Source: JAWCQZ01 sp964486625
GTDB taxonomy: Archaea > Halobacteriota > Syntropharchaeia > JACQPP01
DNA length: 27,941 nt
Assembly (NCBI GenBank): GCA_964486625.1
Contig: CAZANW010000020.1
Location: 1-27,941, forward strand
Direction of reading: 5' to 3'
The translations under genes were made by a program, and so were the position numbers. Below the pieces are notes generated by a model. The model was given only the letters and a program-made list of their open reading frames with translations, did not search any database and was not told the origin of the DNA. Shown piece after piece: positions 26,748 through 27,941 of this stretch; the stretch's first letter is position 1; each line of letters begins with the position of its first letter.

Positions 26748-26972
26748 TCAAATAGGGGTTTTAATCCCAATGGCGCGCGCAACGCACCACCCGCGGATGC
26801 CCCCGAGGACGATGCCCCACACCGCGCACCCGAAGAGAATGGCGACCAGCGCCAGCCAGAGGGGGGACTCCGGGGCCCGGGGCAGCAGGTAGAGCCCGGC
26901 GACGAGGGATGCGACGCCCCACCCGGCGCGCACCAGCCGCCCCCTCCAGTCCACGTTGCACGCGAGGGCCAT
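26748..26972 (-). CDS. Small membrane protein, DUF2892/YgaP-like
   Basis: A 74-residue protein with two transmembrane helices (about 16-31 and 37-58). The start ACNVDWRGRLVRAGWGVASL matches the N-V-x-x-x-x-R-x-x-R-x-x-x-G pattern of DUF2892. The end GWCVARAIGIKTPI places a Cys just after the second helix, followed by a Gly and Thr-Pro, as in that family. In bacteria the domain is fused to or found near rhodanese sulfurtransferases; none is seen here. A TATA-like TTATAAAAATT (26995-27005) lies about 28 nt upstream of the ATG, giving a leaderless transcript. Confidence 0.7.
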   Translation of the reverse strand: MALACNVDWRGRLVRAGWGVASLVAGLYLLPRAPESPLWLALVAILFGCAVWGIVLGGIRGWCVARAIGIKTPI

Positions 26973-26994
26973 GGCTGCGCCTCGCCGGGAGGGG

Positions 26995-27005
26995 TTATAA
27001 AAATT
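26995..27005 (-). promoter_or_regulatory. TATA box of the DUF2892-like gene
   Basis: TTATAAAAATT (plus strand), read as AATTTTTATAA on the minus strand, is about 28 nt from the ATG at 26972. It is a strong AT island in GC-rich DNA. Confidence 0.55.
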
Positions 27006-27022
27006 CGGGTGGACCCGAAGCC

Positions 27023-27223
27023 CTACCTCTCAATCTTGAAGATGACCTTGACGTAGGCCCGGTATTCGGTGATTCGGTTGTTCTCGACCGTGGCCTCGAG
27101 GCGCTCGACGGTGACCCGCTCGATGCCGCGAATCGTCTTGGAGGCCTCCTTGACCGCCTCCGCGACCGCCGCCGAGTAGTCCTTGGCCGAGACTCCGACC
27201 AAGTCGATGATTTTGTAAACCAT
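27023..27223 (-). CDS. Dodecin-family protein lacking the flavin-binding residues
   Basis: A 66-residue protein of normal dodecin length. The pattern is clear: MVYKIIDLVGVSAKDYSAAV, a helix (AEAVKEASKTI), then RVTVERLEATVENNRITEYR and VKVIFKIER. Dodecins form hollow dodecamers. In flavin-storing members Trp36 stacks on the flavin and Gln55 pairs with it; here those positions are Arg36 and Arg55, as in the non-flavin subgroup. It may bind another ligand or metal. It has a very strong AGGAGGTGA (27226-27234) just before the ATG, and an AT-rich promoter stretch at 27261-27270. The stop is TAG. Confidence 0.88.
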   Translation of the reverse strand: MVYKIIDLVGVSAKDYSAAVAEAVKEASKTIRGIERVTVERLEATVENNRITEYRAYVKVIFKIER

Positions 27224-27225
27224 GT

Positions 27226-27234
27226 TCACCTCCT
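27226..27234 (-). promoter_or_regulatory. Strong Shine-Dalgarno of the dodecin gene
   Basis: Minus-strand AGGAGGTGA is a near-complete complement of the 16S rRNA end, 2 nt before the ATG. Most genes here rely on a short or no leader, so this suggests high-level translation. The AT-rich AAAATTTAAG (27261-27270) about 40 nt upstream is the probable TATA box, within the end of the crotonase gene. Confidence 0.55.
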
Positions 27235-27261
27235 GAATCCGCTGGAATCGGCGCCCGCGAC

Positions 27262-27941
27262 TTAAATTTTCCTGCGGGACTTCCGCGGCGGGTCGAACGA
27301 CCCGTGACGCCCCTCCCCGGCCGCGAACCGCAGGGCCCCCTCCAGGGTTTCGCCGGACCGGATGGTCTCCAGCGCCAGGCGCGCCTCGTTGACGAGGGCC
27401 TCCCCCAGGGAGAGGCCCTGCTGCTCGCAGGCCGACCGCCGGTCGTTGAGCATGCAGGCCTGCGGGAAGCGGGCAATTTCCAGGGCCAGGGCCCCCGCCG
27501 CGCGGCGCGCCTCGCCTTTGGGCACGACGCGGTTCACCAGCCCCATCTCCAGGGCCTCCCGGGCCCCGACGGGCCTCCCGGTGAGAATCAGGTCGAGGGC
27601 CCGGCCCAGGCCGACGAGTCGCGGCAGCCGCACGGTCCCCCCGTCGGCCAGCGGGACGCCCCACCTCCGGCAGAAGACCCCCAGGACCGCGTCCTCTTCC
27701 ATTACCCGCAAATCGCACCAGAGAGCAAGCTCCAGACCTCCCGCGACCGCGTATCCGGAGATGGCGGCTATCACCGGCTTGCCCAGCCGCATCCGCGTCG
27801 GCCCCAGTGGACCGTCGCCCCGCGTGCGGACCCGGGGGGCCTTCCCCTTCGGGATGGATTTGAGGTCCGCGCCGGAGCAGAAGGTGCCGTGGTCGCCCCA
27901 CAGGACCGCCGCGCGCGCGGCGGTCCTGTGGGGCGACCACG
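27262..27941 (-). CDS. Enoyl-CoA hydratase/isomerase (crotonase) family protein, 5' end off window
   Basis: About 209 readable residues. The oxyanion-hole region FCSGADLKSI, then KPVIAAISGYAVAGGLELAL, WCDLRVMEEDAVLGVFCRRW and GVPLADGGTVRLPRLVGLGR, is typical of the crotonase superfamily. The C-terminal part has the usual GLVNRVVPKGEA and helices. It lies in one frame to the window edge, upstream of the internal ATG at 27792, since the FCSGADL motif precedes that ATG. Members act on acyl-CoA thioesters (hydration, isomerisation or hydrolysis); the exact reaction is unknown. The rightmost 27 nt are the second half of a perfect palindrome and probably not real gene sequence. The stop lies 38 nt before the dodecin start. 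Confidence 0.85.
   Translation of the reverse strand, partial: WSPHRTAARAAVLWGDHGTFCSGADLKSIPKGKAPRVRTRGDGPLGPTRMRLGKPVIAAISGYAVAGGLELALWCDLRVMEEDAVLGVFCRRWGVPLADGGTVRLPRLVGLGRALDLILTGRPVGAREALEMGLVNRVVPKGEARRAAGALALEIARFPQACMLNDRRSACEQQGLSLGEALVNEARLALETIRSGETLEGALRFAAGEGRHGSFDPPRKSRRKI
27888..27941. repeat. Perfect 54-bp palindrome at the window end
   Basis: The last 54 bases equal their own reverse complement, with the centre at 27914/27915 and no loop. The left half continues the crotonase reading frame sensibly (ARAAVLWGDHG), while the right half is the same sequence folded back. A foldback at a contig end is more likely than a true chromosomal palindrome. Confidence 0.85.

Overview
The window is archaeal chromosomal DNA, roughly two-thirds G+C by eye. 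The ribosomal genes are in archaeal order with archaeal-only members (eS4, eIF1, RNase P protein Rnp1). Many start codons lie about 26-35 nt from a TATA-like box, as in leaderless or near-leaderless archaeal transcripts. Stop codons are mixed and TAG is common. A PGF-pre-PGF surface protein, NikR, PdxS and a dodecin fit a euryarchaeal lineage. A Thermoplasmatota-like organism is my best guess, but that is inference. A run of 100 N flanked by a duplicated 55-mer, and a perfect 54-bp palindrome at the right end, show that this is a draft, probably metagenomic, assembly.

Layout. (1) 1-630: the N-terminus of an RDD-like membrane protein, a possible gene remnant and a small hypothetical gene. (2) 760-10886: a two-gene surface operon. 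It encodes a giant secreted protein of 2871 residues (tandem Ig-like modules, then an FG-GAP propeller with a second seven-bladed propeller nested inside one blade) and a membrane-anchored PGF-pre-PGF protein coupled to it by an ATGA overlap. (3) 10944-12142: divergent nikR and a UreH/NiCoT-like nickel transporter gene sharing a short regulatory region that contains NikR-like half-sites. (4) 12148-18364, minus strand: uL2-uS19-uL22-uS3-uL29-eIF1-Rnp1-uS17-uL14-uL24-eS4-uL5. The cluster lacks its usual flanks (uL3/uL4/uL23 and uS14 onward), and uS17 carries an in-frame amber codon before a lysine-rich tail. (5) 18431-20476: a DUF504 gene, a CBS-ParB/sulfiredoxin-like fusion, and a convergent HTH-CBS regulator. 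(6) 20548-22178: a hypothetical gene divergent from a class V aminotransferase. (7) 22199-24649: an accessory-looking minus-strand segment with a lower-GC OLD-like ATPase plus an RHH/retropepsin-like gene pair. (8) 24685-27941: PaaI thioesterase, PdxS with a duplicated zinc-ribbon protein, a small membrane protein, a dodecin and a partial crotonase-family gene.

Functional links. Surface genes 1 and 2 probably form one cell-envelope complex, with the second protein as the anchor. NikR probably senses nickel and controls the adjacent transporter. The ribosomal block is translationally coupled by 1-11 nt overlaps at several junctions. The RHH/protease pair looks self-regulated, with repeats around its start codon, and is the best candidate for an uncharacterised toxin-antitoxin-like or regulatory module.
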